Positions 1-9,369 of a DNA stretch of 52,912 nt are shown here, piece after piece. Positions within the stretch are counted from its first letter, which is position 1; each line of letters starts with the position of its first letter. Source of the DNA: an uncultured Bacteroidales bacterium (GTDB lineage: Bacteria > Bacteroidota > Bacteroidia > Bacteroidales > Bacteroidaceae). The notes below the pieces were generated by a model. The model saw only the letters and a list, made by a program, of their open reading frames with translations, had not been told where the DNA came from and ran no database searches. The translations under genes were made by a program, and so were the position numbers. Location of the stretch: contig CADBXO010000020.1 in assembly GCA_902798685.1 (NCBI GenBank), positions 1 through 52,912 of the forward strand. The letters run 5' to 3'.

Positions 1-1009
1 TTCAGCTTCTATACCTTCAACTCCTTACACCAAGAACGAGAAGGGTCAGGGTCCTGTATTCAACAACTCACTGTTTGAGGACTTCTGCGAGTTCGGTCTG
101 GGTATGGCTCTTGGTAACAAGAAGATGAAAGAGCGCGTTACCAAGCTGCTCCAGGAGATGATCGATTCAGACAAGACCAGCGCTGAGTACAAGGAACTGG
201 CTGCCGAGTGGATCGCCAACAAGGAGGATGCCGATAAGACCAAGGAGATTGCTCCCAAGCTGCGTGCCTGCATCGCAGAGGGTGCTGCCAAGGGTTGCCC
301 CGTATGCACTGAGCTGAAGACTCTTGACCACTATCTGGTTAAGCGTTCACAGTGGATCATCGGTGGTGACGGTGCTTCATACGATATAGGTTACGGTGGT
401 CTTGACCATGTAATCGCCAGCGGTGAGGATGTAAACATCCTGGTACTTGATACTGAGGTTTACTCTAACACTGGCGGTCAGGCTTCAAAGGCTACTCCTC
501 TGGGTGCTATCGCACAGTTTGCCGCTCAGGGTAAGCGTATCCGCAAGAAGGATCTTGGTATGATCGCTACCACTTACGGTTATGTATATGTTGCTCAGAT
601 TGCAATGGGTGCAGACCACGCACAGTGCCTCAAGGCTATCCGCGAGGCCGAGGCTTGGCACGGTCCTTCAATCATCATCGCTTACGCTCCCTGTATCAAC
701 CACGGTCTTAAGGCCAAGGGTGGCATGGGTAAGAGCCAGGCCGAGGAGAAGAAGGCTGTCGAGTGTGGTTACTGGCACTTGTGGCGTTACAATCCCGCTC
801 TTGCCGAGGAGGGTAAGAATCCGTTCTCACTCGACTCAAAGGAGCCTAACTGGGAGAACTTCCATGACTTCCTGATGGGTGAGGTTCGTTACCTCTCAGT
901 CAAGAAGGCATATCCCAATGAGGCCGAGGAGCTCTTTGCTGAGGCACAGAAGATGGCTCAGCTCCGCTACAAGAGCTACATCCGCAAGACTCAGGAGAAC
1001 TGGGAGTAA
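1..1009 (+). CDS. nifJ: Pyruvate:ferredoxin (flavodoxin) oxidoreductase, C-terminal part (5' end outside window)
   Basis: This is the C-terminal third of a one-chain pyruvate:ferredoxin oxidoreductase, which oxidatively decarboxylates pyruvate to acetyl-CoA and passes the electrons to ferredoxin in anaerobic central metabolism. The reading frame is open from base 2, so the start lies upstream. Family-typical segments are visible: GQGPVFNNSLFEDFCEFG near the left edge, the thiamine-diphosphate/Mg region around GGDGASYDIGYGG, and DTEVYSNTGGQ followed by APCINHG and KGGMGKSQ. A CPVC pair (about codon 98 of the visible part) fits the last cluster-binding cysteines. The stop is followed by a strong hairpin terminator shared with the convergent hsp20 gene. 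The identification is secure; only the N-terminal domains are missing. Confidence 0.96.
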   Translation, partial: SASIPSTPYTKNEKGQGPVFNNSLFEDFCEFGLGMALGNKKMKERVTKLLQEMIDSDKTSAEYKELAAEWIANKEDADKTKEIAPKLRACIAEGAAKGCPVCTELKTLDHYLVKRSQWIIGGDGASYDIGYGGLDHVIASGEDVNILVLDTEVYSNTGGQASKATPLGAIAQFAAQGKRIRKKDLGMIATTYGYVYVAQIAMGADHAQCLKAIREAEAWHGPSIIIAYAPCINHGLKAKGGMGKSQAEEKKAVECGYWHLWRYNPALAEEGKNPFSLDSKEPNWENFHDFLMGEVRYLSVKKAYPNEAEELFAEAQKMAQLRYKSYIRKTQENWE

Positions 1010-1030
1010 TTCCGGTCTCTGCATAAAAAA

Positions 1031-1061
1031 AGAGCGCTCGAAAAATCGGGCGCTCTTTTTT
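1031..1061. terminator. Bidirectional hairpin terminator between nifJ and hsp20
   Basis: The 10-nt arms AGAGCGCTCG and CGGGCGCTCT (one G-T wobble) surround an AAAAAT loop. A run of A precedes the hairpin and a run of T follows it, so it can end transcription from both strands. Confidence 0.85.
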
Positions 1062-1075
1062 GCTTTTATGAGCCT

Positions 1076-1519
1076 TTATGAAATTGCGATGCTCTGTACG
1101 GCCTGGGCTTGCTTTTCGGCAGGCAGTTTGGGTACGTCGATTGTGAGTACACCGTTCTCAACTTTGGCCGATATTTTCTCGCGGTCTGCATCATCGGGCA
1201 GGATGTAGCTCTGGTTGAACTCCTGATAAGAGAACTCACGACGGATGTAGTTGCGTTTCTTGTCCTCCTTGTTCTCCTCGTTCTTGTGAACCATTGAGAT
1301 TGACATTACGCCGTCGGCATCGACCTGCAGGTTCAGTTCCTCTTTCTTAAGTCCCGGAACAGCGAACTCAAGTTCGTAGTTCTTCTCATTCTCGATTACG
1401 TTCAGAGCCGGTACACTGGCTGCGGTGCGGGTAGTGAACCAATCGTCATTCATAAAATCGTTGAACAGACTGGGTAACCAATTCTGATTGTAATTCTGAT
1501 TTCTTCTTGCGAGTAACAT
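1076..1519 (-). CDS. hsp20: Hsp20/alpha-crystallin family small heat-shock protein
   Basis: This 147-residue protein has the normal size and layout of bacterial small heat-shock proteins, which are ATP-independent holdases that bind unfolding proteins in the cytoplasm. The N-terminal arm (about 1-38) is rich in N, W and F. The alpha-crystallin domain (about 39-135) ends with the conserved ENGVLTIDVPK strand (A-x3-N-G-V-L motif), and a short C-terminal tail follows. It is a single-gene unit facing nifJ. The ATG is preceded by a perfect AGGAGGTT Shine-Dalgarno sequence at 1526-1533, rare in this phylum, and by a leader that can fold over it. Confidence 0.93.
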   Translation of the reverse strand: MLLARRNQNYNQNWLPSLFNDFMNDDWFTTRTAASVPALNVIENEKNYELEFAVPGLKKEELNLQVDADGVMSISMVHKNEENKEDKKRNYIRREFSYQEFNQSYILPDDADREKISAKVENGVLTIDVPKLPAEKQAQAVQSIAIS

Positions 1520-1525
1520 AGTTGT

Positions 1526-1608
1526 AACCTCCTATACTTTAATTGTTAAACATTCTGTTTTATCCGGCTCCCTTTCGGGGCGCCTTCGCAGTATAAGAGA
1601 CAAATGTG
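1526..1608 (-). promoter_or_regulatory. hsp20 leader: strong Shine-Dalgarno with possible masking stem; near-consensus -7 element
   Basis: On the minus strand a -7-like CACATTTG (1601-1608, one mismatch to TAnnTTTG) is followed by a leader of roughly 75 nt. TATACT near its 5' end (1590-1595) is complementary to AGTATA (1533-1538), which runs directly into AGGAGGTT (1526-1533). Between them is a GC-rich hairpin with a GAAA-type loop (about 1567-1585). This arrangement could hide the ribosome-binding site at low temperature. The pairing is read directly; the function is inferred. Confidence 0.4.
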
Positions 1609-1614
1609 GTGCCA

Positions 1615-1646
1615 ATAAAAAACGCATGACAAAATGTCATGCGTTT
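1615..1646 (-). terminator. Terminator downstream of the YihY-family gene
   Basis: A perfect 12-bp stem (AAACGCATGACA at 1620-1631 and TGTCATGCGTTT at 1635-1646) has a 3-nt loop and is followed, reading the minus strand, by TTTTATT. Confidence 0.75.
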
Positions 1647-1668
1647 ATGTTTTTAGTCTGACAAGCTG

Positions 1669-3009
1669 TCAAAGCTCGGCAAGCGGAGTGGACCAAATGT
1701 CACCGCTCAGGCTCTTGCGCTCATCGTCAATCTTTAGCAGGGCTGAACGGACTTCGCTGTCAAGAGCATGGTCCAGATCGCAGTAACCGGTGCAGTTGAT
1801 TGCCGAAAGCACCTTGACCACAGTCAGTTTGTTGGTATCGGTTGTGGGTACGTAGGCGGGTTCGCGTTCGTCGCCCTTAAGTACCGGCTGAAGCAGTTTT
1901 GCCTCTATGAGTAAATCCAATGACGCTATAACATAGCGTAGAGGAATCTTGAGTTCATTGCCAATCTCCTTGCGGTCAAGTGCCGGCAGGTGTTTGTTGA
2001 ATCTCTTGCAGATACAGGCCATAACCATAAGGCAGTAGAAATCCTGATGGCGGCGGCTTATTTTGGCAGGTTCCTTGAAGTAGTTGAAATTGTCATTGTT
2101 CTGTGCTACATAAGCAAGCTCGCAGCCGAACAGGATGATTGACCATGAGAGGTTCAGCCAGAAGAGGAACAGCGGCAGGGCTGCGAAACCTCCGTATATC
2201 TGGTTGTAACTTGACAGGGCCAACTGACCGCTGAAGTAGAGGTTCTGCAGAGCCTGGAACAGGCAGCCTGCTATGAATCCCGGTATTATGGCATATTTGA
2301 ACCTTACCTTGGTGTTAGGCATGAACATGTAGAATCCGGTGAGTATAAAGCCGGCCACAAGATACGGTAGGGCAATTACCAGGAATTGTACAAAACCGCC
2401 CAGAAGCTGGAATCCCTGCATGCGTGACAGAATGGACGATGTCAAAACCGAAAGACCGCTAAGACAGATGATTCCTATCGGGATAAGCAGTACCAGTGAG
2501 AAGTAGTCGGTTATCTTGCGGCCCATGCCACGTGACTGCTTGACATGCCAGATAAAATTGAGGTTGGTTTCAATACCATCGGCCAATGAATAAACAGACC
2601 AGAGCAGGAACAGGAGGCCGATACCTACGAATGCACCGCTTGAAACGTACTGCATGTAACCGTCAATGAACTGCATCACGGTACTCAGACTCTCGTTTTC
2701 CTTCATGATACCGTTTTCAAGAAGGCTGTTTACTATATTCTCAAATCCGAATCCGCGTGCGATGGCGAAAATCAGCGCCAGAATGGGAACGACTGCGAAC
2801 AGTGTGGAGTAGGTGAGGGCGGCCGCGCGGGTCATGATTTTGTCGTCAAGGAATGTGCGGACGGCAATGACTGTCACTTTTACCGTGTTTCCGATAGCGC
2901 GGCGTAATGGTCCTTTCTGACCCAGGTCAAATGACCAGATATCCTTAGTCAGGAACACCTTAAGACGCTCCATGAACGCCTTCATCTTGCTTTCTTTGTT
3001 CTCTGCCAT
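1669..3009 (-). CDS. YihY/virulence factor BrkB family inner-membrane protein
   Basis: This 446-residue polytopic membrane protein belongs to the YihY/BrkB family, whose members were once called ribonuclease BN. The molecular function is not established. The conserved start of the family domain, TRAAALTYSTLFAVVPILAL, lies at about residues 60-80. About six hydrophobic segments run through to residue 300, including LLFLLWSVYSLADGIE and LPLFLFWLNLSWSIILFG. The remaining soluble C-terminal region (about 310-446) looks like the winged-helix-type extension found in many longer family members. The gene is monocistronic, with its own -7 element (3034-3041) and terminator. No signs of damage or transfer are visible. 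Confidence 0.9.
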   Translation of the reverse strand: MAENKESKMKAFMERLKVFLTKDIWSFDLGQKGPLRRAIGNTVKVTVIAVRTFLDDKIMTRAAALTYSTLFAVVPILALIFAIARGFGFENIVNSLLENGIMKENESLSTVMQFIDGYMQYVSSGAFVGIGLLFLLWSVYSLADGIETNLNFIWHVKQSRGMGRKITDYFSLVLLIPIGIICLSGLSVLTSSILSRMQGFQLLGGFVQFLVIALPYLVAGFILTGFYMFMPNTKVRFKYAIIPGFIAGCLFQALQNLYFSGQLALSSYNQIYGGFAALPLFLFWLNLSWSIILFGCELAYVAQNNDNFNYFKEPAKISRRHQDFYCLMVMACICKRFNKHLPALDRKEIGNELKIPLRYVIASLDLLIEAKLLQPVLKGDEREPAYVPTTDTNKLTVVKVLSAINCTGYCDLDHALDSEVRSALLKIDDERKSLSGDIWSTPLAEL

Positions 3010-3033
3010 AGCAATTAATTGTTAGTCAGGGAA

Positions 3034-3041
3034 CAAATGTA
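3034..3041 (-). promoter_or_regulatory. -7 element (TACATTTG) of the YihY-family gene
   Basis: A perfect match to TAnnTTTG lies 25 nt before the ATG at 3009 on the minus strand. No convincing -33 TTTG is seen at the expected distance. Confidence 0.55.
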
Positions 3042-3051
3042 AATAAAAAAT

Positions 3052-5886
3052 CTATAGCTTGTCCTTGAGGAATCTTCCTGTATATGATTCGGGGCAGGCG
3101 GCCACATCCTCGGGTGTGCCGCAGACTACAAGATGGCCTCCGTGCTCGCCGCCTTCGGGGCCCAGGTCTATGACGTGGTCGGCGCACTTTATCACGTCCA
3201 TGTTGTGCTCAATGATGATCACGGTGTGGCCGCGACGAATCAGGGCATCGAATGACTCCAGCAGTTTGCGGATATCGTGGAAGTGCAGACCGGTGGTGGG
3301 CTCATCAAAGATGAATATGGTGGGCTCAGCTTTCTCGAGACTCAGGAAATAGGCCAGTTTTACGCGCTGGCTTTCACCGCCCGAAAGGGTCGATGAAGAC
3401 TGACCCAGTTTGACGTAACCCAGTCCCACCTGGCGCAGCGGCTCCAGTTTCTTGACTATGCGGCGCTCGGCGGGGTCATCGGACGAGAAGAACTCAACGG
3501 CCTGGTTTACGGTCATTTCAAGTATCTCCCAGATGTTCTTGCCCTTGTAGGTTACCTCCAGAACGTCGTTCTTGAAGCGGCGGCCGTGACAGCTCTCGCA
3601 GACCATCTGGAGGTCTGACATGAACTGCATGGATACGGTTACCACGCCCTCGCCCTTGCACTCCTCGCAGCGTCCGCCCTCGGAGTTGAATGAGAAGTGG
3701 GTGGGACGGTATCCCATCTGGTGTGACAGCGGCTGGTCAGCAAAGAGTTTGCGGATCTCATCATACGCCTTGACGTAGGTCACGGGGTTGGAGCGGGTGG
3801 TCTTGCCTATGGGATCCTGGTCAACAAACTCAACGGACTTTACCATTGACATATCGCCCTCCAGACCCAGGCACTCGCCCGGACGCTCGGTCGATTCGCT
3901 GTAAATATTCTTGAGGTGGCGGTACAGGATATCGCGTACCAGAGTACTCTTGCCTGATCCGCTCACGCCTGTAACCACAGTCATCACGTTGAGCGGGAAC
4001 TTTACGTCAATGCCGTCCAGATTGTTCTGACGCGCACCCTTTACAAGAATGTAGTTGTTCCACGGGCGGCGTGAAGATGGAACGGGTATGCTCTCGGCGC
4101 CGGTCAGATACTTGACTGTCCAGCTGTCGGTATTGTTCTCAAGTTTATCAGTCGGTCCCTGATAGATTATCTCACCGCCGTGACGGCCAGCCTCGGGACC
4201 AACATCAATTATGTAGTCCGATGCGCGGATAATCTCCTCATCATGCTCCACTACAACCACTGTGTTGCCAATCTGCTGGAGCTGGCGCAGAACCTTTATC
4301 AGTTTCTCGGTATCGCGGCTATGCAAACCGATACTGGGCTCATCAAGAACGTAGAGCGAACCCATCAGGCTGCTGCCCAGTGATGTAACCAGATTGATGC
4401 GCTGGCTCTCACCGCCCGACAGCGTTGCGCTGGCACGGTTCAGGGTCAGGTAATCCAGACCCACATCAAGCATGAACTGGATGCGGCTGTTTATCTCTAT
4501 GAGCAGGCGCTTGGCAGTCTGTTCTTCATGGGGAGTCAGCTTTAGGTTGTCAAAGAACTTCTTGAGTTCCGATATGGGGAGTTCAACCAGATCGTTGATT
4601 GAGGTGCCGTTTATGCGGACATAATCGGCCTCTTTTCTAAGACGCATTCCGTGACACTCGGGGCATATGGTCTTGCCGCGGTAGCGGGCCAGCATGACGC
4701 GGTACTGAATCTTGTACTGGTTCTTGGCCACCATATCAAAGAATGTATCGATGCATGTCTCATCCCAACCGCGTTCATCCTTACCGCGGCCGCTTCCGTG
4801 CCACAGGTAGTCTTTCTGCTCCTGGGTCAGCTGGTAGTAGGGGGTGAATATGGGGAAGTCATGCTCCTGGGCATGCAGGATGAAATCATCCTTCCACTCC
4901 ACCATCTTGTCACCGCGCCAGCAAACCACCGCGCCGTCATAAACGCTCAGCGCACGGTTGGGAATGACCAGTGACTCGTCAATTCCTATTATTCGGCCGA
5001 ATCCCTCGCACTTGGGGCATGCGCCTACGGGCGAGTTGAATGAGAACAGATTCTCGGTGGGCTCCTCAAACTGGATGCCGTCGGCCTCAAACCGGTTGCT
5101 GAAGGTATGGAGAGTGGTATCTTTTGTATCGTAGAAACGGAGCATGCACTGGCCTGAGCCCTCAAAGAAGGCGGTCTCAACGGAGTCGGTCAGGCGGCTC
5201 AGTGTCTCTTTGGAATCATCAGTTGTAAGGCGGTCTATCAGCAGGAAGATTTCCTTGGTGAGTGATGAGAGCTCTTTAAGGTGCTTGGCATCGGCCAACA
5301 AATCCTCGATTCGGATCATCTCGGCCTTATGCTCAATGCGGGTAAAGCCCTCCTTGAGTGATGTGCGCAGCTGCTCCTCAAGGTTACGGCCGCCGCGGAT
5401 GGGCAGGGGAGCCAGCACGGTAAACCTCACGCCTTTGGGCTGCTTGAGCACGAATGCAACGACATCATCGACGCTGTGCTTGCGCACCTCCTTGCCGCTT
5501 ACGGGTGATATGGTGCGGCCGATGCGGGCAAACAGCAGTTTGAGATATTCGTAAATCTCAGTCTGGGTGCCTACGGTTGAGCGGGGATTGCGGTTGCCTG
5601 AGCGCTGCTCAATGGCTATTGTGGGCGGCAACCCTTCGATGAAATCGCATTCGGGTTTCTTCATGCGGCCCAGGAACTGGCGCGCATAAGATGAGAGTGA
5701 CTCCACATAACGGCGCTGTCCCTCAGCATACAGGGTATCAAAGGCAAGTGATGACTTGCCCGATCCCGAAAGACCCGTTATGACGGTAAAGGTGTCACGC
5801 GGAATGTCAACCGAAATGTTCTTCAGGTTGTTAACCCTTGCGCCCTTGACCCTTATTGAATTGTTGTCGCTCTCCACCTCTTGCAA
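3052..5886 (-). CDS. uvrA: UvrA-family excinuclease ATPase (probable UvrA paralogue)
   Basis: This 944-residue protein has the tandem ABC-ATPase layout of UvrA, the damage-recognition subunit of nucleotide-excision repair. The first Walker A motif GLSGSGKSS is at 38-46 and the second, GVSGSGKST, is near 640. Two ABC signatures LSGGESQR are each followed by a DEP Walker B. The C-terminal zinc module is intact (CEEC, 19 residues, CESC). In the N-terminal half, however, only the second cysteine pair (C290, C293) of the first zinc module remains, and the expected upstream CxxC region (about 262-270) has no cysteine. This suggests one of the UvrA paralogues common in the phylum rather than the housekeeping copy. 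The annotated start is TTG at 5886; GTG at 5877 is the alternative. Confidence 0.9.
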   Translation of the reverse strand: MQEVESDNNSIRVKGARVNNLKNISVDIPRDTFTVITGLSGSGKSSLAFDTLYAEGQRRYVESLSSYARQFLGRMKKPECDFIEGLPPTIAIEQRSGNRNPRSTVGTQTEIYEYLKLLFARIGRTISPVSGKEVRKHSVDDVVAFVLKQPKGVRFTVLAPLPIRGGRNLEEQLRTSLKEGFTRIEHKAEMIRIEDLLADAKHLKELSSLTKEIFLLIDRLTTDDSKETLSRLTDSVETAFFEGSGQCMLRFYDTKDTTLHTFSNRFEADGIQFEEPTENLFSFNSPVGACPKCEGFGRIIGIDESLVIPNRALSVYDGAVVCWRGDKMVEWKDDFILHAQEHDFPIFTPYYQLTQEQKDYLWHGSGRGKDERGWDETCIDTFFDMVAKNQYKIQYRVMLARYRGKTICPECHGMRLRKEADYVRINGTSINDLVELPISELKKFFDNLKLTPHEEQTAKRLLIEINSRIQFMLDVGLDYLTLNRASATLSGGESQRINLVTSLGSSLMGSLYVLDEPSIGLHSRDTEKLIKVLRQLQQIGNTVVVVEHDEEIIRASDYIIDVGPEAGRHGGEIIYQGPTDKLENNTDSWTVKYLTGAESIPVPSSRRPWNNYILVKGARQNNLDGIDVKFPLNVMTVVTGVSGSGKSTLVRDILYRHLKNIYSESTERPGECLGLEGDMSMVKSVEFVDQDPIGKTTRSNPVTYVKAYDEIRKLFADQPLSHQMGYRPTHFSFNSEGGRCEECKGEGVVTVSMQFMSDLQMVCESCHGRRFKNDVLEVTYKGKNIWEILEMTVNQAVEFFSSDDPAERRIVKKLEPLRQVGLGYVKLGQSSSTLSGGESQRVKLAYFLSLEKAEPTIFIFDEPTTGLHFHDIRKLLESFDALIRRGHTVIIIEHNMDVIKCADHVIDLGPEGGEHGGHLVVCGTPEDVAACPESYTGRFLKDKL

Positions 5887-5897
5887 TTTTGGACTTG

Positions 5898-5905
5898 CAA
5901 AGTTA
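5898..5905 (-). promoter_or_regulatory. -7 element (TAACTTTG) of uvrA
   Basis: A perfect TAnnTTTG on the minus strand ends only 12 nt before the TTG start. The transcript would have almost no leader. The divergent lipoprotein promoter lies 23 bp away. Confidence 0.6.
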
Positions 5906-5928
5906 CTACATAATCAGCAAAAATGGCT

Positions 5929-5936
5929 TATATTTG
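5929..5936 (+). promoter_or_regulatory. -7 element (TATATTTG) of the thioredoxin-fold lipoprotein operon
   Basis: A perfect TAnnTTTG match lies 25 nt upstream of ATG 5962. It lies downstream of the upstream in-frame ATG at 5923, so transcription from it favours 5962 as the true start. Confidence 0.6.
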
Positions 5937-5961
5937 TGAACCTACTAAACCTATTTTACGT

Positions 5962-7506
5962 ATGAAGCGCCTTTTCCCTTTTGGGTTGACAGCCCTTGCT
6001 TGCATCCTTATCTGCTCGTGTAAGAACGAGCCGGAAGCGCCAATGGAACTCACCGACATAATCAGCGACCTTTCGGTGACATCGGCCCCGGAGACAGATT
6101 ATCAGAAGCCCGCAATCATTACGGGACATATCCGCAACCGCAATGTCTACCCCGACACCAAGTACGTAAGGCTGACCATCCCCACGCTTGGCACCGTTCC
6201 CATAACCATAGATTCGCCTATCTGGGATGACAACTCTTTCTCATTCCAGTTCACGCCCTACGCGCTGCGGCAGGTCTCAATAAACCCGTACATGCCTGAG
6301 GTGATAATCGCTCCGGGTGATTCGCTTCATCTTGAGATAGATTTTGCGGACCTGATGCATGTAACCTGCACCGGAAAGGGGGCCGATAACAACAAAAAAC
6401 TGACCATTTTTCACAACCGATACTACCTGCGCAACTGGTCTGGCGTGCATCCCGGCATTTACGGCTCGGATGATGAGGGGGTCAGGAAAATGGCTCAGGA
6501 GTACTCAGACCGCCGCAGTGAGTATCTGGGAAAGCTGGACAATTTCATAAAGAATGAGAATCCCAGTGATGAACTTGCCGAGTTCTGCCGTAAGGAGGTT
6601 GAGACGGATTATTACTCATCGGCCCATGGTTTGCTCCTGCAGATTGAGCAAATGGGAGGTGACGTGGATGCCCTGCTTGACCTTAAGAAATTTGAGGAAC
6701 TGCTTGAGAGCCCCTGCCTGAACGGCAACCTCTATAATGCGGTAAACCGTGTGAATGACTGGCTGGGATACACCTATTGGAAAGATCATAAGGACGAGAC
6801 ACCGCAGGAGCGTTTTGAGGGTTACATGGAGCATATCAAAAAGATAACCCGTAACGGTATGCTGCGTCAGGCGTTGATAGCGGACTACTTCAATGAGTTC
6901 ATTGACCAGAATGAAACTGAGAAGTTTGAGCAGTTCTATCCCTATTTCGCCAAAAGCGTGAACAACCCCATCCTGAAACTCTCCATACGTGACCGATACC
7001 TCTCACGCAAGTCTTTCAAGGATGATCCCAGTACGCTTACCAACGCCATCCTCTATCCCGATAAATACAGTGATTCGCGAGATGCATCGGCCAAGGTTAA
7101 TGACGGCGTACTGTTCCTGCGTGACAGGGTGGAGCAGAACCCGAATAAGGTCATTTACATCAACATAGGTGCCCACTGGTGCCGCGGATGCGTTGAGGAG
7201 AGGCCTTACCAGTGGAAGATGGCTGAGATGTTCAAGGATGAGCCGCTCAAGATAGTGAACATAATTATAGGTGCCAATATGTACCCCGATAGGGACAGCC
7301 TATCGACCTTCGGTACCATTATTGAGGATTACCTTCTGACCGATGAGCAGTTCTATGGAATAGACCATATAGTGAAGTTGGGCAATAACGGAATCCCGTA
7401 CTACATCCTCATTAACAAGGAGGGTCTTATAGTTGATTACGGCAGCCATCTGAGGCCGTCAATGAAGAGAACCCTTGAAATAATCAAAGAACTGCTTGAC
7501 GAATAA
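5962..7506 (+). CDS. TlpA/thioredoxin-fold lipoprotein
   Basis: This 514-residue predicted lipoprotein has the signal peptide [20 protein letters not shown], with lipidation at the last Cys (residue 20). A long N-terminal region (about 30-360) resembles the poorly defined helical and beta regions seen before the thioredoxin domain in many Bacteroidota TlpA-like proteins. It is followed by a C-terminal thioredoxin-like domain (about 365-514). That domain contains [18 protein letters not shown], a W-C-R-G-C redox motif in place of WCGPC, and a conserved [12 protein letters not shown] strand with the cis-proline loop. It probably acts on disulfides or as a thiol relay on the periplasmic side. 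It is the first gene of a tight three-gene unit with a small membrane protein and an ABC ATPase. Confidence 0.82.
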   Translation: MKRLFPFGLTALACILICSCKNEPEAPMELTDIISDLSVTSAPETDYQKPAIITGHIRNRNVYPDTKYVRLTIPTLGTVPITIDSPIWDDNSFSFQFTPYALRQVSINPYMPEVIIAPGDSLHLEIDFADLMHVTCTGKGADNNKKLTIFHNRYYLRNWSGVHPGIYGSDDEGVRKMAQEYSDRRSEYLGKLDNFIKNENPSDELAEFCRKEVETDYYSSAHGLLLQIEQMGGDVDALLDLKKFEELLESPCLNGNLYNAVNRVNDWLGYTYWKDHKDETPQERFEGYMEHIKKITRNGMLRQALIADYFNEFIDQNETEKFEQFYPYFAKSVNNPILKLSIRDRYLSRKSFKDDPSTLTNAILYPDKYSDSRDASAKVNDGVLFLRDRVEQNPNKVIYINIGAHWCRGCVEERPYQWKMAEMFKDEPLKIVNIIIGANMYPDRDSLSTFGTIIEDYLLTDEQFYGIDHIVKLGNNGIPYYILINKEGLIVDYGSHLRPSMKRTLEIIKELLDE

Positions 7507-7509
7507 CAC

Positions 7510-7860
7510 ATGAACTTCCTGCAGAAATTAAAGCTGTCATTCAGGTACGGGGTGGGCTATTTCATAGTCGCCGCCATACCCACGTTCGGCGCTTTGTGGG
7601 CTTTGATTTCCAACGGACCCGACGGCGAAGGCCAATTTATCTGCAGCATTCTGAAACTGATTTCCATTCCGATAGCGTGGTATCTCTACAAGACTTTTGA
7701 CAACAAGAACACTATATACTTCTTCCTGAATTTAGGCATAAGCCGTACGGAATACTACGTCATTCCCATAGTGATAGAGTATATATTCTTCAGGATACTG
7801 TTCCGGCTTGTGGTATATGTTTACCCCTTAATAGATGCATGGCTCAATGGAGGAGGATGA
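7510..7860 (+). CDS. Small integral membrane protein, possible ABC partner
   Basis: This 116-residue protein of unrecognised family starts 3 nt after the upstream stop codon. It has about three hydrophobic stretches: about 15-35 (VGYFIVAAIPTFGALWALI), 42-60, and about 82-110 (YYVIPIVIEYIFFRILFRLV). NLGISRTEYYVIP resembles the LGISR-type cytoplasmic loops of ABC-2-like permeases. Its 3' end overlaps the following ATPase gene, so the two are probably translationally coupled. It may be a minimal permease subunit or a remnant of one; the family is uncertain. Confidence 0.65.
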   Translation: MNFLQKLKLSFRYGVGYFIVAAIPTFGALWALISNGPDGEGQFICSILKLISIPIAWYLYKTFDNKNTIYFFLNLGISRTEYYVIPIVIEYIFFRILFRLVVYVYPLIDAWLNGGG

Positions 7861-8515
7861 GAGAGGAAAACTGCTGATTGACAGCCTGCAGCTGGACTTT
7901 GGCAAGACCACCGTCCTGCAGTGCGCATACATGACCGCCTACAAGGGTAAGGTCACGGGTGTACTGGGCCGGAACGGAACCGGCAAGTCCTGCCTTTTCA
8001 AATGCATCATGGGCGGAATCCGTCCGCAGAACAAGTTCATCCGGCTGAATGATGAGGAGCGAACCGACTACGGGCATATCGGCCTAAGGGTAAAGTATCT
8101 TCCGCAGGAGCATTTCATTCCGCGTGGCATGACCGTTGGGCGCGCCTTTGAGCTTTACGGCGTGGATTACAATAAGATGATTGCGTTTGCGCCCGCATAT
8201 GAGGACTATAAGAACATGAAGTTCAAGGAACTGTCGGGCGGCGAGCAGCGAATAGCCGAGCTGTTCCTGGTGCTGAATGCCGATGCCGAGTTCTGCATCT
8301 TGGACGAGCCCTTCTCAAACATAGCTCCCTGTTACGATGAGAAAATACGCAACCTTATCCTGGAACAGAAAGCCACCAAGGGCATAATAATCACCGACCA
8401 CATTTATGAGGAAATCATAAAGGTGGCCGATGACTTATACCTGCTCCGTGACGGTTACACACACCAGGTTCACTCACGCGAAGACCTGGTCCGTCTGGAG
8501 TATATCCGGGGTTAG
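7847..8515 (+). CDS. ABC transporter-type ATP-binding protein
   Basis: This compact ABC ATPase is 222 residues from ATG 7847 (226 from ATG 7835; both overlap the upstream gene and neither has a clear Shine-Dalgarno). Walker A is GRNGTGKSC, the signature is LSGGEQR, Walker B plus catalytic Glu is FCILDEPFSN, and the switch His is in IITDHIYEE, so it should hydrolyse ATP. The only membrane protein nearby is the 116-residue product just upstream, so the permease is either unusually small or encoded elsewhere. The 3' end overlaps the convergent outer-membrane-protein gene by 4 bp. Confidence 0.88.
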   Translation: MEEDERGKLLIDSLQLDFGKTTVLQCAYMTAYKGKVTGVLGRNGTGKSCLFKCIMGGIRPQNKFIRLNDEERTDYGHIGLRVKYLPQEHFIPRGMTVGRAFELYGVDYNKMIAFAPAYEDYKNMKFKELSGGEQRIAELFLVLNADAEFCILDEPFSNIAPCYDEKIRNLILEQKATKGIIITDHIYEEIIKVADDLYLLRDGYTHQVHSREDLVRLEYIRG

Positions 8516-9345
8516 AATGCCAGGAAGTTCAGGCGCAGTGTAAGCTGCGGATAGAGCGGGAACTTTGTAACGTATTCAGAAATGACCTTTACCTGATCGC
8601 CTAACTGCTCGGCGGCATCGGCCATAATAACCTCCTTGTCCTGAAGATAGAACTTGGCGCCTGTGTAGATCATTGTGCCCAACTCGAACTGGAGTCCCAC
8701 ACGCTTGTTGGGAACGCTTCGGCCCAGACCCAGACCTATGTAATATTTGAGCGGATCATACTTGTAGTCGGCCTGCATGTAGCCGCAGCCGTCCTTCTCA
8801 ATGACGGGATACTTCTCGTTGCCGATCTCAAGGGCAATCTCATAACTGTCATCGCCGGTTTTCTGGCGCAGTTCCTGCAGTGCAGCCCAATCCTCCTCGG
8901 TAGTGTTGCCGTGAAGGCTCAGGAATGAGTTCTTGTTTGCAGCGTAATAGAAACCGCCGGCAAGGTAGAATCGGCTTGACTCAAAAGGATACCAGTTGAG
9001 CATGAGCTTAAGGTTCTGCAAACCAACCTGCATACCTGCATTGATGGTAGCCTCATCGCCGAACTTATGCTGGAAATGCATAATGGGATCATACTGCTGC
9101 TGTGCCTCCTTGAGGTCCTTAGTATCGATGCCGAATTCCGCGTTGACAAGATCGCCCGACGGAACCCAGTTATAACCTGCTCTTACTACCAGATGCTTGT
9201 GTACCGGCATAGCAACTTCAAGGCCAACTCCGTGGAGACCTGCTTCAACACCTACTGCAAGGTGCTTGAACGGTTCCATATTGTCCTGAGCAGACATGCC
9301 CAGTGTAAACAGGGCAACAAATGATGTAATGAATAGCCTTTTCAT
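8512..9345 (-). CDS. Exported outer-membrane beta-barrel-type protein
   Basis: This 277-residue protein has a cleavable signal peptide (MKRLFITSFVALFTLGMSAQ). It then shows alternating beta-strand segments rich in aromatic and glycine residues, such as HLVVRAGYNWVP, FYLAGGFYYAANK and YYIGLGLGRSVPNKRVGLQFELG. It ends in an amphipathic strand, LTLRLNFLAF, with a terminal Phe, typical of beta-barrel insertion. No enzymatic motif is visible, so the role is unknown. The gene sits 24 nt downstream of the PNPOx-like lipoprotein gene on the same strand with no promoter of its own visible, so the two are probably cotranscribed. Confidence 0.75.
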   Translation of the reverse strand: MKRLFITSFVALFTLGMSAQDNMEPFKHLAVGVEAGLHGVGLEVAMPVHKHLVVRAGYNWVPSGDLVNAEFGIDTKDLKEAQQQYDPIMHFQHKFGDEATINAGMQVGLQNLKLMLNWYPFESSRFYLAGGFYYAANKNSFLSLHGNTTEEDWAALQELRQKTGDDSYEIALEIGNEKYPVIEKDGCGYMQADYKYDPLKYYIGLGLGRSVPNKRVGLQFELGTMIYTGAKFYLQDKEVIMADAAEQLGDQVKVISEYVTKFPLYPQLTLRLNFLAF

Positions 9346-9369
9346 AAAATCAATTATTAATTGGTTAAT

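Noticed and set aside
5923-5961. Upstream ATG for the thioredoxin-fold lipoprotein
   Set aside because: It lies at or before the -7 element and would hide the lipoprotein signal, so ATG 5962 was used.
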